Source: Streptomyces lincolnensis (lineage in GTDB: Bacteria > Actinomycetota > Actinomycetes > Streptomycetales > Streptomycetaceae). Taken from it: a stretch of 64,000 nt of DNA. Location: contig NZ_CP016438.1 of assembly GCF_001685355.1 (NCBI RefSeq), positions 248,001 through 312,000 on the forward strand, read 5' to 3'. The position numbers and the translations under genes are program-made. Positions 1 to 9,834 of the stretch are shown one piece after another. How positions within the stretch are numbered: the stretch's first letter is position 1; every line of letters starts with the position of its first letter. The notes under the pieces were generated by a model. The model had not been told where the DNA came from, searched no databases, and was given only the letters and a program-made list of their open reading frames with translations.

Positions 1-933
1 GAGCCACTGTCCTGCCTCGGCGATCCCGGCGGGTGCGGGGCGGCCGCCGAGAACACACAGCAGTTGCCAGAATCGTTCGACGGCGGGCTCGGCCGCGGCG
101 GTGAGCTGCTCGTGCAGGAGTTGGCGTGCCTGGGCGCCGTCGGAGGTCACGGCGGGGTCGGTGTTCGCACGGCTGGGCAGCCAGGCGGCGACGATGTCCG
201 CGACGACCGGGTCGGCGGCCGGGGAGTCCGCCGCGGTGCCGCCCTGTATCGCTTCGCGGACGTGTGCGGTCCAGGTGTCGGTGAGGACGCGCATTTCCTC
301 CGCCGCGGCCGAGTCCTGCGCTCCCTGTCCATGACGGGCGGCGTACTCGGCGATGCGCCGCATGGCCGGACGCAGCTCTCCGTCTGCGACCAGTTCGCCC
401 AGCTCCAGCCACGCTTCGACCTGCTCGTCGGTGGGATCGTCCGGAAGATCGGAGCCGGCCGCGAGGAGCCCCTCGCGGAAGTGGGGCACGTCCAGATCGC
501 CGAGCGTGTCGGTGAGGAAGTCGTGGACCAGCTTGCGACGTTCGTCGGGGGACATATGGGCGGTGCGGGTCATCAGAGCGAGTCCTTCGTGGGTAGTGCG
601 ACGTGTGACGGTGCGCAGGACGGCCTGGTGGGTCCGCAGGCGGCGGATCTGTGCCTCCAGAGCCTCGACGTGTGCGGCTGCCACCTCCGTGAGCCCGTCC
701 TCGCGGTCCAGGGCGGCCCGGATTTCGCCGAGCCCCATCCCCAGGTCCCGCAGAGTGCGGGCCAGATGCAGCCGGGCCACGCCGGCGGTGTCGTAGCGGC
801 GGTAGCCGCCGGGGGTCCGGCCCGCCGGTGCCACGACGCCCACGTCCGACCAGTGCCTGACCACTTTCACCGGCAGCCCGGTCTGCCGCGCCACGGCTCC
901 GATGCTCCACGTAGGCCGCGACGTGTTGTCCAT
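1..933 (-). CDS. MerR-family transcriptional regulator (3' end outside window)
   Basis: The N-terminus is a MerR winged helix: WSIGAVARQTGLPVKVVRHW, then a GGYRRYD wing and a LGMGLGEIRAAL helix. A long coiled-coil segment and a helical effector domain of unknown ligand follow. It does not look like a TipAS domain. The frame stays open to base 1, so the C-terminus is missing. The ATG at 933 is preferred because GGAG (946-943) lies 9 bases upstream; a second ATG at 939 has a 3-base spacer. The start sits directly below a perfect palindrome (951-977), so autoregulation is likely. The ligand cannot be deduced. Confidence 0.85.
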   Translation of the reverse strand, partial: MDNTSRPTWSIGAVARQTGLPVKVVRHWSDVGVVAPAGRTPGGYRRYDTAGVARLHLARTLRDLGMGLGEIRAALDREDGLTEVAAAHVEALEAQIRRLRTHQAVLRTVTRRTTHEGLALMTRTAHMSPDERRKLVHDFLTDTLGDLDVPHFREGLLAAGSDLPDDPTDEQVEAWLELGELVADGELRPAMRRIAEYAARHGQGAQDSAAAEEMRVLTDTWTAHVREAIQGGTAADSPAADPVVADIVAAWLPSRANTDPAVTSDGAQARQLLHEQLTAAAEPAVERFWQLLCVLGGRPAPAGIAEAGQWL

Positions 934-950
934 ACGCATGTGCTCCACCT

Positions 951-977
951 TTGACTCTCCCTCCGTGGGAGAGTCAA
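951..977 (-). promoter_or_regulatory. MerR operator / promoter palindrome
   Basis: TTGACTCTCCC, five bases, then GGGAGAGTCAA: a perfect 11-bp inverted repeat just upstream of the MerR start. MerR operators classically lie in an over-long spacer between -35 and -10, and here TTGACT itself can serve as the -35 hexamer. There is no divergent gene close by, so the site most likely controls merR itself. Confidence 0.75.
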
Positions 978-1115
978 GCAGCCTCAAGGGTCTGCCGCCG
1001 TGGAGACGGTGCTCGGCCGGGGCGAGTTCGTGCGCTGGTGGGCCGGTCATGTCGTACTGCCAGGCCGGTCGGCCGCTCGTTCCGGGGCGGTGGTGGTATT
1101 GGCGGTGGTACTCGG

Positions 1116-1298
1116 CTACGGGAACATCCGCGGTGACCGTGCCAACGCGCTGGCGTCCTGGGCCAGGTCGTGTCGCGTACGAAGTGCAGCCGGTTCTCGA
1201 TATCCCGGTGCGAGCGTGCCAGTTCGCCGAGTTGCTGCGGCGACGCCTGCATCGAGGGCAGGTCGGTGATCGCATCGACCGTCTTGCGGGTGAGCCGT
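1116..1298 (-). mobile_element. ISAs1-type transposase C-terminal remnant
   Basis: The minus strand encodes RLTRKTVDAITDLPSMQAS, then a DIENRLHFVRDTTW block. This resembles the conserved C-terminus of ISAs1-family transposases (KTVYAITSL..A.P..L..WIRGHW.IENRLHWVRD). A one-base shift near 1165 is needed to continue into AQDASALARSPRMFP. No inverted repeats, DDE residues or full-length frame are visible, so this is a dead fragment. It abuts, and apparently interrupts, an NB-ARC regulator at the base of its Walker A motif. Confidence 0.6.
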
Positions 1299-1670
1299 CT
1301 TGCCGACCCTGGCCATCCCGACGATCGCGGCGATGGCCACCGTCGTCGCGTCGCGAGCGGGCCGCAGACCGAGCAACCAAGCCAGTTCGGAGCGACGGCC
1401 CGTGAACGCCGGGGAGTCGGCCGGCAGCTGGGCCGGAACCAGGGAACGGTCGATATCCGGGGCCCGCCCAAGACCCGGTGTGCGGAGCACGCCGGAGGCG
1501 ATCCCCCGGTGCAACGCCAGCCAGACGTTCAGCTCCTCGCCCGAGCACCCGCAGGCGCGGACGAAGGCCGCCACGAGTTCGGCCCGCGGGAAGGACACAC
1601 GTCGGGGCGTAGATGAACGACCGGATCGGACCAGCTCGCTCTGGATCCGGTCCTGACCCGCGATCTGCAC
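1293..1670 (-). pseudogene. Truncated HTH/NB-ARC regulator remnant
   Basis: The fragment RAELVAAFVRACGCSGEELN and the following WLALHRGIA match the end of the helix-turn-helix domain of the large Streptomyces HTH/NB-ARC/TPR regulators. Next come PAQLPADSPAFTGRRSEL and IVGMARVGKTA, the usual lead-in to the NB-ARC P-loop. Homology stops exactly at GKTA, where transposase-like sequence begins. The HTH start is not in the same frame, so both ends are damaged. Full-length relatives run to about 700-1000 residues. I see no sign of function. Confidence 0.6.
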
Positions 1671-1931
1671 GCAGCACCCGGGCAGGGCGCCGGCTCGACT
1701 CCGCCGGAACGCGAAACGCGGGATCGAGCCGGCCGCCCCGGCCTGCGCATGAGCCGTGCGGTGGGGGCTGGGCGACGGCTTCGGGTGCGTCTCCCGGCCG
1801 ATCAGTACAGGTGCGTCAAGGCGCTCCCATCAGCTGACCGAGTCGGGTGCAGGTCCGACCGTGAAGCCGTCGCCATGGGGCCGGTGGCGAGGCCCTGAGC
1901 GCATCGGGCGGCCATGCGGCTCTCTCCGCGC

Positions 1932-3392
1932 TCACCGGTTCCCGCCGCTCTCCGGCGGCAGGCTGTGAGTGCGGACCACGTCGGCGTACCACCGCGCGCT
2001 GGACTTGGGGATGCGCTTGCCGGTCGGGTAGTCGACGTAGACGGCGCCGAAGCGCTTGCTGTAGCCGTAACCCCACTCGAAGTTGTCCAGCAGAGACCAC
2101 AGGAAGTAGCCCCGGACGTCGACGCCGGCCCTGATGGCCCGGTGCACGGCCGCCAGGTGGCCGTGGAGGTAGGCAATGCGTTCGGGGTCGGCCACCTCTC
2201 CTTCCGGGTTCACGTAGTCGTCGAACGCGGCCCCGTTCTCGGTGATCACCAAAGGCGTCGCGGGGAAGTCTGCCTTGAGACGCGTCAGCAGGTCGTACAG
2301 ACCGCTGGGGTCGACCGCCCAGCCCATCGCGGTGGTGCTGCCCGGCGGCCGGTGGAAGGCGACGTTGTCGGCGCCCGGCCAGGGGCTGTGCTCGCTCGCG
2401 CCGTGGCCGTCGGAACCATGGCTGGCCTCGCCGGTGGCCGCGGAGACGAGCGTCGGCGTGTAGTAGTTGACGCCCAGGAAGTCCAGCGGCTGGTGGATGG
2501 TGGCGGTGTCGCCGTCCCGTACGAAGGACCAGTCGGTCAGACTCGCCGTGTCCTGGAGGAGGTCCTGGGGGTATTGGCCTTCCAGCAGCGGGCCGGTGAA
2601 GACACGGTTGGCCAGTGCGTCGATCCGCCGGGCCGCGTCGAGGTCCTCGGCTGCCTCGGTCAGTGCGCGGACGTGATGAATGTTGAGGGTGATGGACGCC
2701 TGTGCGCGGGCGGGCAGTTCGGCGCGCAGCGCCTGTACGGCCTTGCCGTGGGCGAGGTTGAGATGGTGCGCCGCGCGCAGGGCCGCGACCGGGTCGGTGC
2801 GTCCGGGCGCATGGACACCCGAGCCGTATCCGAGGAAGGCGCTGCACCAGGGTTCGTTGAGGGTGATCCAGGTCTTCACCCGGTCTCCCAGCGCATGTGC
2901 CGCCAGGGCCGCGTAGTCGGCGAACCGGTCGGCGGTGGCGCGCTCCGGCCAGCCGCCGGCGTCCTCCAACTCCTGCGGCAGGTCCCAGTGGTACAGCGTG
3001 ACGACCGGTTCGATGCCCTTCTCCAGCAGTGCGTCGGTCAGGGCGCGATAGAAGTCGAGCCCCTTTTCGACGGCCGGGCCGCGGCCGGTCGGCTGCACGC
3101 GCGACCACGACAGGGAGAACCGGTAGGCGCTCACTCCGAGGTCGGCCATGATCTCGACGTCCTCGCGCCAGCGGTGGTAGTGGTCGGTGGCGACGTCACC
3201 GGTGTCACCGTTGCGCACCCTGCCGGGCGTGTGCGAGTAGGTGTCCCAGATCGAAGGAGTGCGTCCGTCGGCGGAGGCGGCGCCCTCGATCTGGTACGCG
3301 GCGGTCGCAGTGCCCCAGGTGAATCCCCGCGGAAAGGTGCGGACGGCGATGTTCTGCGGGGCGGGTGCGACGCGTCGGGTTGCGGTGCTCAC
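1932..3392 (-). CDS. Family 1 beta-glucosidase (BglC-like)
   Basis: A 486-residue GH1 enzyme, the normal family length. It starts [19 protein letters not shown] and has the acid/base TLNEP (E180) and nucleophile ITENG (E385). A typical [20 protein letters not shown] segment lies near the C-terminus. It would hydrolyse beta-glucosides such as cellobiose in the cytoplasm, since no signal peptide is present. The GTG at 3392 is preferred: GGAAGGA lies 5 bases upstream and the family homology starts soon after. An ATG at 3485 would overlap the upstream permease stop and add a non-conserved tail. It is last in the order SBP-permease-permease-glucosidase, the cebEFG-bglC arrangement of other Streptomyces. 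Confidence 0.9.
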   Translation of the reverse strand: MSTATRRVAPAPQNIAVRTFPRGFTWGTATAAYQIEGAASADGRTPSIWDTYSHTPGRVRNGDTGDVATDHYHRWREDVEIMADLGVSAYRFSLSWSRVQPTGRGPAVEKGLDFYRALTDALLEKGIEPVVTLYHWDLPQELEDAGGWPERATADRFADYAALAAHALGDRVKTWITLNEPWCSAFLGYGSGVHAPGRTDPVAALRAAHHLNLAHGKAVQALRAELPARAQASITLNIHHVRALTEAAEDLDAARRIDALANRVFTGPLLEGQYPQDLLQDTASLTDWSFVRDGDTATIHQPLDFLGVNYYTPTLVSAATGEASHGSDGHGASEHSPWPGADNVAFHRPPGSTTAMGWAVDPSGLYDLLTRLKADFPATPLVITENGAAFDDYVNPEGEVADPERIAYLHGHLAAVHRAIRAGVDVRGYFLWSLLDNFEWGYGYSKRFGAVYVDYPTGKRIPKSSARWYADVVRTHSLPPESGGNR

Positions 3393-3481
3393 GTGGGTCC
3401 TTCCAGGTGACGTGCGGGGAGGGAGAGGCGAAGTGGGGCGGGGACGTCGAGGGGCCGCGGCAACGGGGGACGGCACGGCAT

Positions 3482-4423
3482 TCACCCCTTGACCGCCCCC
3501 TGCATGATTCCGCCGACGATCTGACGGCCGAAGACGATGAAGAGGGCGAGCAGAGGCAGCGTGCCGAGCAGCGCGCCCGCCATGATCAGCGACTGGTCGC
3601 GCACGTATCCCGCACTGAGCTGGGTGAGGGCGACGGGCACCGTCGGATTGGTCATGTCGAGCACGATGAAGGGCCAGAAGAAGTCGTTCCAGGCGTGCAC
3701 GAACGTGATCATGAACAGCACGGCCATGGGAGGCCGGGCGATCGGCAGCACGATGCTCCAGAAGATGCGCAAGGAGTGCGCACCGTCCACCCGCCCGGCC
3801 TCGACGAGTTCGTCGGGCAGCGCTTCGGACAGGTACTGCCGCATGAAGAACACGCCGACGGCGCTGACAAGGGTGGGGAAGATGACGGCGGGCAGCTTCT
3901 GGCCCCAGCCCAGTTCCGTCATCATCATGAACAGCGGTACGACGCCGAGTTGGGGCGGCACCATCATGGTGCCGATGACGAGCATCAGCAGGATGTTGCG
4001 GCCCTTGAAGCGGAGTTTGGCGAACGCGAAGCCGGCGAGGGTGGCGAACAGCACTGTCGACAGGGCGATCACCCCGGCCACGATCAGGCTGTTGAGCATG
4101 GCTTTGCCCAGCGCGGCGTCCTGCCAGGCCTTGCCGAGGTTCTCCAGGAGATGGGGTCCCGGCAGGAACGGCGGAGGCGTCTGGGTGACGCGCGTGTTGT
4201 CGCTCGACGCCGCCACCATCGTCCAGTAGAGCGGGAAGAGCGAGAACAGCGCGGCGATTCCCAGCAGGATGTAGGCGACGGGACCCGCGTGGTGCTGACG
4301 TCCGGCACCCGGGTGCCGGAACAGTTGGCGGCGGCGTCCGCCGGACGGGGTGCCCTTCCGGGCCTTCTTCGCGACCGCGGGGCGCGCGTCCGCCGTCTGG
4401 ACCGGGATGCTGTCTGTGGTCAT
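3482..4423 (-). CDS. Sugar ABC transporter permease, MalG/CebG type
   Basis: 313 residues. A charged cytoplasmic N-terminus of about 45 residues precedes six predicted membrane segments (first: [25 protein letters not shown]). The inner-membrane coupling loop reads [20 protein letters not shown], the EAA motif of MalG-type permeases that contacts the ATPase. It lies 13 bases below the partner permease. No ATPase gene is present; such Streptomyces systems usually share the MsiK ATPase encoded elsewhere. Probable substrate is cellobiose or another beta-glucoside, inferred from the adjacent GH1 enzyme. Confidence 0.88.
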   Translation of the reverse strand: MTTDSIPVQTADARPAVAKKARKGTPSGGRRRQLFRHPGAGRQHHAGPVAYILLGIAALFSLFPLYWTMVAASSDNTRVTQTPPPFLPGPHLLENLGKAWQDAALGKAMLNSLIVAGVIALSTVLFATLAGFAFAKLRFKGRNILLMLVIGTMMVPPQLGVVPLFMMMTELGWGQKLPAVIFPTLVSAVGVFFMRQYLSEALPDELVEAGRVDGAHSLRIFWSIVLPIARPPMAVLFMITFVHAWNDFFWPFIVLDMTNPTVPVALTQLSAGYVRDQSLIMAGALLGTLPLLALFIVFGRQIVGGIMQGAVKG

Positions 4424-4436
4424 GGAAATCTCCCGG

Positions 4437-5408
4437 TCAGGCCCTGCGCGCCAGGACGCGCTTGACGATTCGTTGGACGACGAACACGAGAATGAGCACC
4501 AGGAACATCGCCCAGGCGACCGTGGCGGCCCGCCCCATCTGGTAGTTCTTCCAGCCCTCCTCGTACAGCAGCAGACCCAGCGTCTGGTACTGGTTGTCCG
4601 CTCCCCCGGTGATGCCGTTCGGGCCCTGGCCGAAGATCAGGGGCTCACCGAAGAGCTGGGTGGCGCCGATCGTGGACAGGACGATGGTGAACACGATGGT
4701 GGAACGGATGCCGGGGACGGTGACCTTCAGGAACTGCTGCCACCGCGAGGCGCCGTCGATGGCCGCGGCCTCGTACCGGTCACGCGGGATCGCCTGCATC
4801 GCCGCGAGGTAGAGCAGCGCGTTGTAGCCGGTCCAGCGCCAGATGACGATCGAGGAAATCGCCGTCTGCGCGGCCCACTTGTTGTTCTCCCAGTCGATGT
4901 TGTCGACACCGAAAAGGCTCAACATCCAGTTGATCATGCCGAAGTCGCGTTCGAAGAGCATCGTGAACACGAGGGCCGCGGCACCGACCGACGTGGCGTA
5001 CGGCGTCAGGGCGGCGACACGGAAGAACGTCGAGCCGCGCAGCCGGTAGTTGAGCAGGTGCGCCAGCCCGAGCGCCATCAGCAGCTGCGGCACGGTCGAC
5101 AGGACGCCGATGGTGAAGGTGTTGAACAGCGCGTTCCAGAAGCGGTCGTCGTCCCACAGCGCCGTGTAGTTGTCGAAGGCGACCCACTCCATGAGGTTCA
5201 GGGTCGACAGTTCGACGCGGTGCAGCGAGATCCACGAGGTGTAGATGAGCGGGTAGAAGCTGAAGGCGGCGAAGACGACGAAGAACGGGGCGACGAAGGC
5301 GTACGGCGCGCCCCGGACGTCGAGGCGGTGCAGCAGCGTACGGCGCCGCTGACGCTCCGCGCCGATGCCGGGCGCACCGTCGGGGGGTGTCGAGGTGGAG
5401 ATGGCCAC
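4437..5408 (-). CDS. Sugar ABC transporter permease, MalF/CebF type
   Basis: 323 residues with a short polar N-terminus and six membrane spans (first: APYAFVAPFFVVFAAFSFYP). The EAA loop reads EAAAIDGASRWQQFLKVTVP. The large second periplasmic loop of enteric MalF is absent, as usual in actinobacteria. It pairs with the permease 13 bases downstream and is fed by the lipoprotein receptor upstream. The 101-base gap to that receptor gene holds no obvious terminator, so one transcript is likely. Confidence 0.88.
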   Translation of the reverse strand: MAISTSTPPDGAPGIGAERQRRRTLLHRLDVRGAPYAFVAPFFVVFAAFSFYPLIYTSWISLHRVELSTLNLMEWVAFDNYTALWDDDRFWNALFNTFTIGVLSTVPQLLMALGLAHLLNYRLRGSTFFRVAALTPYATSVGAAALVFTMLFERDFGMINWMLSLFGVDNIDWENNKWAAQTAISSIVIWRWTGYNALLYLAAMQAIPRDRYEAAAIDGASRWQQFLKVTVPGIRSTIVFTIVLSTIGATQLFGEPLIFGQGPNGITGGADNQYQTLGLLLYEEGWKNYQMGRAATVAWAMFLVLILVFVVQRIVKRVLARRA

Positions 5409-5509
5409 CGGAAGGCGTCCTTCCTGGAGGGGTGGAGAGGCGGGCAGGGGCCCGGCGACCCACAGGGGCCGCGCGTGGGGCGCCGGGCGGCGGCGGGCAG
5501 GGCCCCAGG

Positions 5510-6823
5510 TCAGCCGGCGGCCTTCTCGATGCGCTCGTCAGAGGTCGTCCACGCCTCGTTCGGGCTCTTGTTCTGCGCCTCGATCAAGGTCAGACCCTGC
5601 GAGAAGATGTCCTTGATGGTGCCGTCCTTGCGGCCGAGCACCTGCTCGTCGGGGATCTCCTGGGCCGCGGCGCTGAAGATCTTGCCGATGGGCGCGCCAC
5701 TGAAGTAGTCCGACTTGGCATCGACCACTGCGGGCAGGGTCAACGCGGTCTGCGACGAGGGGAAGTTGCCGATCTCCTTGAAGAGGTAGGCCTGCTGCTC
5801 GGGGGCGGTGAGCCAGGCCACGAGCTCCTGCGCCTCCTTCTTGACAGGGCTCTTGTCCATCACGCCGAGGAACGCTCCGCCCCAGTTGGCGCCCTTGGGC
5901 GCCTTGGCGACATCCCACTTGCCCTTGTTCTTCGGCCCCGCCTTCTCGCTGATGTGGGCGAGCATCCATGCCGGGCAGACGGTGGTGGCGAAGGTGCTGT
6001 TGGCCAGGCCGGGGTCCCAACCGGGCTGGAACTGGCGGAGCTTCGCGGTCAGATCGGCCGTGGCAGCCTCGGAGGCCAGCTTCCACGCGTCCTTCACGAC
6101 AGGGTTGGTCTTGTAGATCAGCTCGCCCTGCTTGTCGTAGAACTGCTGGGAGTTGCCGTAGATCATGGCGTTGAACAGTCCGCTGGAGCTGTCCATGTAG
6201 GCGACCTTGTCGGCCTTCGAGTTCTGCTTGAACCGCTTGCCCGTGGCGACGTACTTCGACCAGTCGCCGTCCCACAGCTTGGCGACCTCGTCGCGGTCGG
6301 TGGGCAGGCCGGCCTGCTGGAAGAGGTCCTTGCGGTAGCAGACCGCCATCGGGCCGATGTCGGTGCCGAGGCCGATGACCTTCTTGTCCGCGGTGGTGAC
6401 CTGGCTCTGCTTCCACGGAAGGAAGTGGTCCGTCCCGGCCACGCCGGCCAGATCGACGAACTTGTCCTTCTGGGTGTCGGACAGTTCCTTGGCCCTACCA
6501 ATTTCTATGCCCTGGATGTCCTTCAGCCCGCTGCCGGCGGCCAAGTGGGTCTGCAGGGCGGTGTAGTAGGTCTGCTCGTCGCCCGCGACGTCCGCCTTGA
6601 TGACGACGTTCGGGTGTTCCTTCATGTACTTGTCGAGCAGACCGGTCTCCTTGAAGCCCATGACGCCGAACAGCCCCATGGTGATGGTGACCTTGCCGTC
6701 CTTCTTCCCCCCGCCGGTCCCCCCGTCGCTGCTGCCCCCGCAGCCCACGACCAGCCCGAGAGCCGACGCGGCCGACACGGCGGCCACGGCCCTCGTACGC
6801 AACTTCCTTCGGAACTTGTCCAT
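5510..6823 (-). CDS. Sugar-binding lipoprotein (CebE-like)
   Basis: 437-residue extracellular solute-binding protein, family 1. The signal peptide ends ALGLVVGCGG, with a lipobox Cys around residue 28 for membrane anchoring. The mature part begins KVTITMGLFGVMGF, includes the family segment WKQSQVTTADKKVIGLGTD, and ends with the usual helical C-lobe. The ATG at 6823 has AGGAGG 5 bases upstream. It captures the sugar for the two permeases below. The LacI-type operators at 6898-6937 lie about 75 bases upstream, so CebR-like repression is expected. Cellobiose/cello-oligosaccharide specificity is inferred from synteny. Confidence 0.85.
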   Translation of the reverse strand: MDKFRRKLRTRAVAAVSAASALGLVVGCGGSSDGGTGGGKKDGKVTITMGLFGVMGFKETGLLDKYMKEHPNVVIKADVAGDEQTYYTALQTHLAAGSGLKDIQGIEIGRAKELSDTQKDKFVDLAGVAGTDHFLPWKQSQVTTADKKVIGLGTDIGPMAVCYRKDLFQQAGLPTDRDEVAKLWDGDWSKYVATGKRFKQNSKADKVAYMDSSSGLFNAMIYGNSQQFYDKQGELIYKTNPVVKDAWKLASEAATADLTAKLRQFQPGWDPGLANSTFATTVCPAWMLAHISEKAGPKNKGKWDVAKAPKGANWGGAFLGVMDKSPVKKEAQELVAWLTAPEQQAYLFKEIGNFPSSQTALTLPAVVDAKSDYFSGAPIGKIFSAAAQEIPDEQVLGRKDGTIKDIFSQGLTLIEAQNKSPNEAWTTSDERIEKAAG

Positions 6824-6897
6824 TTCGTCCTCCTAGCGGCGGCGCTGACGCACCGGAGTTCGCGCCCCGCAGTCCGCTCCGCAGGCGCGATTTGTCC

Positions 6898-6937
6898 GGT
6901 GGGCACGTTCCCAATCGACGATGGGAACGTGCCCACC
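6898..6937. promoter_or_regulatory. Paired LacI/CebR-like operators
   Basis: Two 14-bp boxes, TGGGCACGTTCCCA (6900-6913) and TGGGAACGTGCCCA (6922-6935). Each has the central CG and TGGGA/TCCCA arms of CebR boxes (TGGGAGCGCTCCCA in other species). The second is the reverse complement of the first, so the whole 40 bp is a perfect inverted repeat with 16-bp arms and an 8-bp spacer. Centres are 22 bp apart, about two helical turns. The site lies between the divergent sugar-binding gene and the LacI regulator. Confidence 0.8.
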
Positions 6938-7106
6938 TGAGAGCCCGCAGCCTGGCCGCCACGAAAGGCGTCTGTCAAGAAGTTGAATCCACTTCGTTGC
7001 CGAAAGGTGTCGCGAGCCCGCACCCGGGCCCTGCGGGCGCTCTCCTCGCATCTGGCACAATGCGCAGGTGGAAGCCGTCCAGGCATCGCCGAGCGAGGGA
7101 GGCGTC

Positions 7107-8123
7107 ATGGGGGAAAGGCAACGCCCGACCATCATTACGGTGGCCGCGCGCGCCGGTGTCGGACGCACCACGGTTTCACGAGTCATCAACGGCTCCGAGC
7201 TCGTCAGTGAGAAGGCGAGGGCCGCCGTACTCGCCGCCATCGCCGAGCTGAACTACGTCCCGAACTCGGTTGCCCGGGGGCTGGTGACGAGCCGGACGAA
7301 CTCCGTGGCCCTGGTGATCCCCGAGTCGGAGAGCAGACTGGGCTCGGAGCCCTACTTCTCGGCGGTCATCCGCGGTGTCAGCACCGCCCTCGCGGAGACC
7401 CGCACGCAGCTCCAACTGGTGCTTGTCCGCGACCAGGCCGAGCGGGACCAGCTCACCCAGTCCGTCGCAGAACGGCGTGTCGACGGGGTGCTCCTGGTCT
7501 CGGTGCACGAGCACGACCCGCTGCCGGGGCTGCTGGAGGACATGGGGCTGCCCACGGTGCTCGCCGGACGCCGTTCCTCCGACGAGTCGCTCAGCCACGT
7601 GCACTCCGACAACGCTGGCGGGGCCGCGACGGCCGTCAACCATCTCCTCGCGCGGGGGCGCCGCACCGTCGCCACGATCAGTGGACCGCTCGACATGGAC
7701 GTCGCGCGCAGCAGGCTCCAGGGATGGCGCGATGCCCTCGAGAAGGCGGGCCACGAGGCCACGGACCGGCTCGTGGCCTCGGCCGACTTCACCGGGGAGG
7801 GCGGCGAGGCGGCAATGCGTTCACTCCTTGAACGGGTCCCCGAGCTCGACGCCTTGTTCGTCGCCTCGGACGTCATGGCGGCGGGCGCTCTGGCGGAGCT
7901 GCGCAGGCAGGGCAGGAGTGTCCCCGACGACGTGGCCGTGGTCGGATTCGACGACTCCATCATTGCCCGGCACACCAACCCGCCCCTCAGCACCGTGCGT
8001 CAGCCCGTCGAGGAGATCGGCGCCATGATCGGCCACATCCTTCTGGAGGAGATCGGCGATCCCGAGAAGCCTCGTCGGCGCGTCACGCTTCCCACTGAGC
8101 TCGTCGTACGCGAATCGTCATGA
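7107..8123 (+). CDS. LacI-family repressor (CebR-like)
   Basis: 338 residues. The N-terminal LacI helix-turn-helix reads TIITVAARAGVGRTTVSRVI, followed by a hinge helix (VPNSVARGLVTSRTN) and a periplasmic-binding-protein fold (VALVIPE near residue 70; DDVAVVGFDDSIIA near the C-terminus). The ATG at 7107 is preceded by GAGGGAGG. An upstream in-frame GTG at 7068, five bases below CACAAT, could give a leaderless form 13 residues longer. It is divergent from the sugar uptake operon with two matching operators between, so it should repress both until an inducer sugar binds. Confidence 0.88.
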   Translation: MGERQRPTIITVAARAGVGRTTVSRVINGSELVSEKARAAVLAAIAELNYVPNSVARGLVTSRTNSVALVIPESESRLGSEPYFSAVIRGVSTALAETRTQLQLVLVRDQAERDQLTQSVAERRVDGVLLVSVHEHDPLPGLLEDMGLPTVLAGRRSSDESLSHVHSDNAGGAATAVNHLLARGRRTVATISGPLDMDVARSRLQGWRDALEKAGHEATDRLVASADFTGEGGEAAMRSLLERVPELDALFVASDVMAAGALAELRRQGRSVPDDVAVVGFDDSIIARHTNPPLSTVRQPVEEIGAMIGHILLEEIGDPEKPRRRVTLPTELVVRESS

Positions 8124-8568
8124 TCCGATGAGGGGGTGCTGGTGAGCCACCTGCTCGCACACCCCGATCGTTGTCCTGGTCTGTCTGGCCAAGGTGCGTC
8201 GGCGCGAGCATGACGTATCGGGGGGGAGCTGCGCCGCAAGGGACCTCTGCTCAGCTCCACATTGATCTCGCGCAAAGGGAGATGGGTGCGGATCCTAATC
8301 CCCGTGTAGTGACGGCCGGGCCGGTACAGAGGCTCCCGGACTGTTCGAATAGCAGGGTCGTCGTGCCTGGGCCAATCCGGGCTTGTGGGGCCTTCCCATA
8401 GAGCAGCGGACGCAGTTCCCCCGTGTTCCTGCCAACGTGGCGGGGGCTGGCCTCATCACCGGCGTCCTGGGCCCGATCCTCATGGTCGCTGTTTCGCCAT
8501 CACCACCGATTCCGCTGATTACCGCGATGGCGGTGCTCACGGCGCGCGGTCGCGCCCGCAGCGGTCAC
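8124..8568. other. Intergenic region, no gene seen
   Basis: About 445 bases between convergent lacI-type and ABC permease genes. Short frames here lack recognisable start sites or conserved motifs. No clear hairpin terminator or repeat was found by eye. Confidence 0.5.
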
Positions 8569-9834
8569 TTACGTCGACGCCAAGGCCTCCGTAGGAGGAA
8601 GGCGTGCCGCGCGGACCGAGGGATAGACGCCGGCCGCCATGCCGATCAGCACGGCGCCGAGGCAGCCGCCCGAGACCGAGCGCAGGGGGATCACCGTTGG
8701 CCAGCCCTGGTAGGCCGCGTAGCCGACGTTGGCGAGGATCCCGAACAGGGTTCCGGCGATGGCGCCGAGCAGCGACAGTCCGATGGACTCGGTGAGGAAC
8801 TGGACGCGTATCTGACCGCGGGTCGCGCCCAGCGCCCGGCGGAGCCCGATGTCCCTTCGGCGTTCCAGGACCGAGATGACCATGGTGTTGGCCACGCCGA
8901 TTCCGCCGACCAGCAGGGCGACACCGGCCAGGCCGAGGAAGAGGGAGGAGAAGGTGTTCTGCGTGGCGCGCTTTGCCGCCAGGGCGTCGGAGGGGCGGCT
9001 GACCTGGACCTGTCCGGGCTGTTCCGGGAACACGGTGGCGGAGAGTACGTTCCGTACGTCCTCCAGATGGGCCTCCTGTGCCTTGACGTAGATCACCGTG
9101 GGGTTTCCCTCGAAGCGCAGTGTCTTCTTGGCGGCCGGCCATCCTGTCAGTACGGCGTTGTCGAGGTCGTTGGCCAGCGGTATGGAGTGCAGGATGCCGA
9201 TCACGGTGAACCACGACTTGCCGATCTGTATGTGTGGAGCCGGGTCGTTTTCGGGGATTTCCCCGATGCCGAGGTGGCTGGCGGCCCGGTAGCCCAGTAC
9301 GGCCGTGGGGAACTGCTCGTCGGCGCCACTGAAGAACCTTCCCGAGAAGACCTTTCCGCCCACCACGCTCAGCAGGTCGCGTCGGGCCGCGAGCACGCTG
9401 AGTCCCGTACCGGAGAAGTCGTCCTCTCCGATGAGGTCGGAACGCTGGACCACGGCGTTGGTGTTGGCCACCGCGCTCGCCTCGGTGACCGCTTCGATGC
9501 GGCGTACCATGTCGACCGATTCCTCGGGCAGCCTGACCGGCACGGTCTGTCCCGAAAACGGCTGTACCCGCAGCATGTTGGATCCCAGCGCCGACATCTC
9601 GTCCATCAGCGCCTGGTGGCTGGAGGCCGGGATTCCCGTCACCACCACCATCGTGGCGACGCCGATGGAGATGCCGAGCGCAGACAGCGCGGCGCGCAGC
9701 TTGCGGGTGCGCAGGCCGAGGAGCCCCAGGCCCAACAGGTCGAGGAAGGCGAGGCGTACTGGCTTGATCTTGTCTTCGGCACGTCGGGGTGAGCGCCGCG
9801 GCGTGGCGCGGGACGGCTTGGCGGGGGCGGTCAT
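8569..9834 (-). CDS. MacB/FtsX-type ABC exporter permease
   Basis: 421 residues. One membrane helix follows a basic N-terminus ([21 protein letters not shown]). A MacB_PCD extracytoplasmic domain spans about residues 70-285, and an FtsX domain has three helices ([41 protein letters not shown]; a final pair). Such proteins work by mechanotransmission with an ATPase and adaptor to export peptides, lipids or antibiotics. The ATG overlaps the upstream ATPase stop as ATGA. Substrate unknown. Confidence 0.88.
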   Translation of the reverse strand: MTAPAKPSRATPRRSPRRAEDKIKPVRLAFLDLLGLGLLGLRTRKLRAALSALGISIGVATMVVVTGIPASSHQALMDEMSALGSNMLRVQPFSGQTVPVRLPEESVDMVRRIEAVTEASAVANTNAVVQRSDLIGEDDFSGTGLSVLAARRDLLSVVGGKVFSGRFFSGADEQFPTAVLGYRAASHLGIGEIPENDPAPHIQIGKSWFTVIGILHSIPLANDLDNAVLTGWPAAKKTLRFEGNPTVIYVKAQEAHLEDVRNVLSATVFPEQPGQVQVSRPSDALAAKRATQNTFSSLFLGLAGVALLVGGIGVANTMVISVLERRRDIGLRRALGATRGQIRVQFLTESIGLSLLGAIAGTLFGILANVGYAAYQGWPTVIPLRSVSGGCLGAVLIGMAAGVYPSVRAARLPPTEALAST

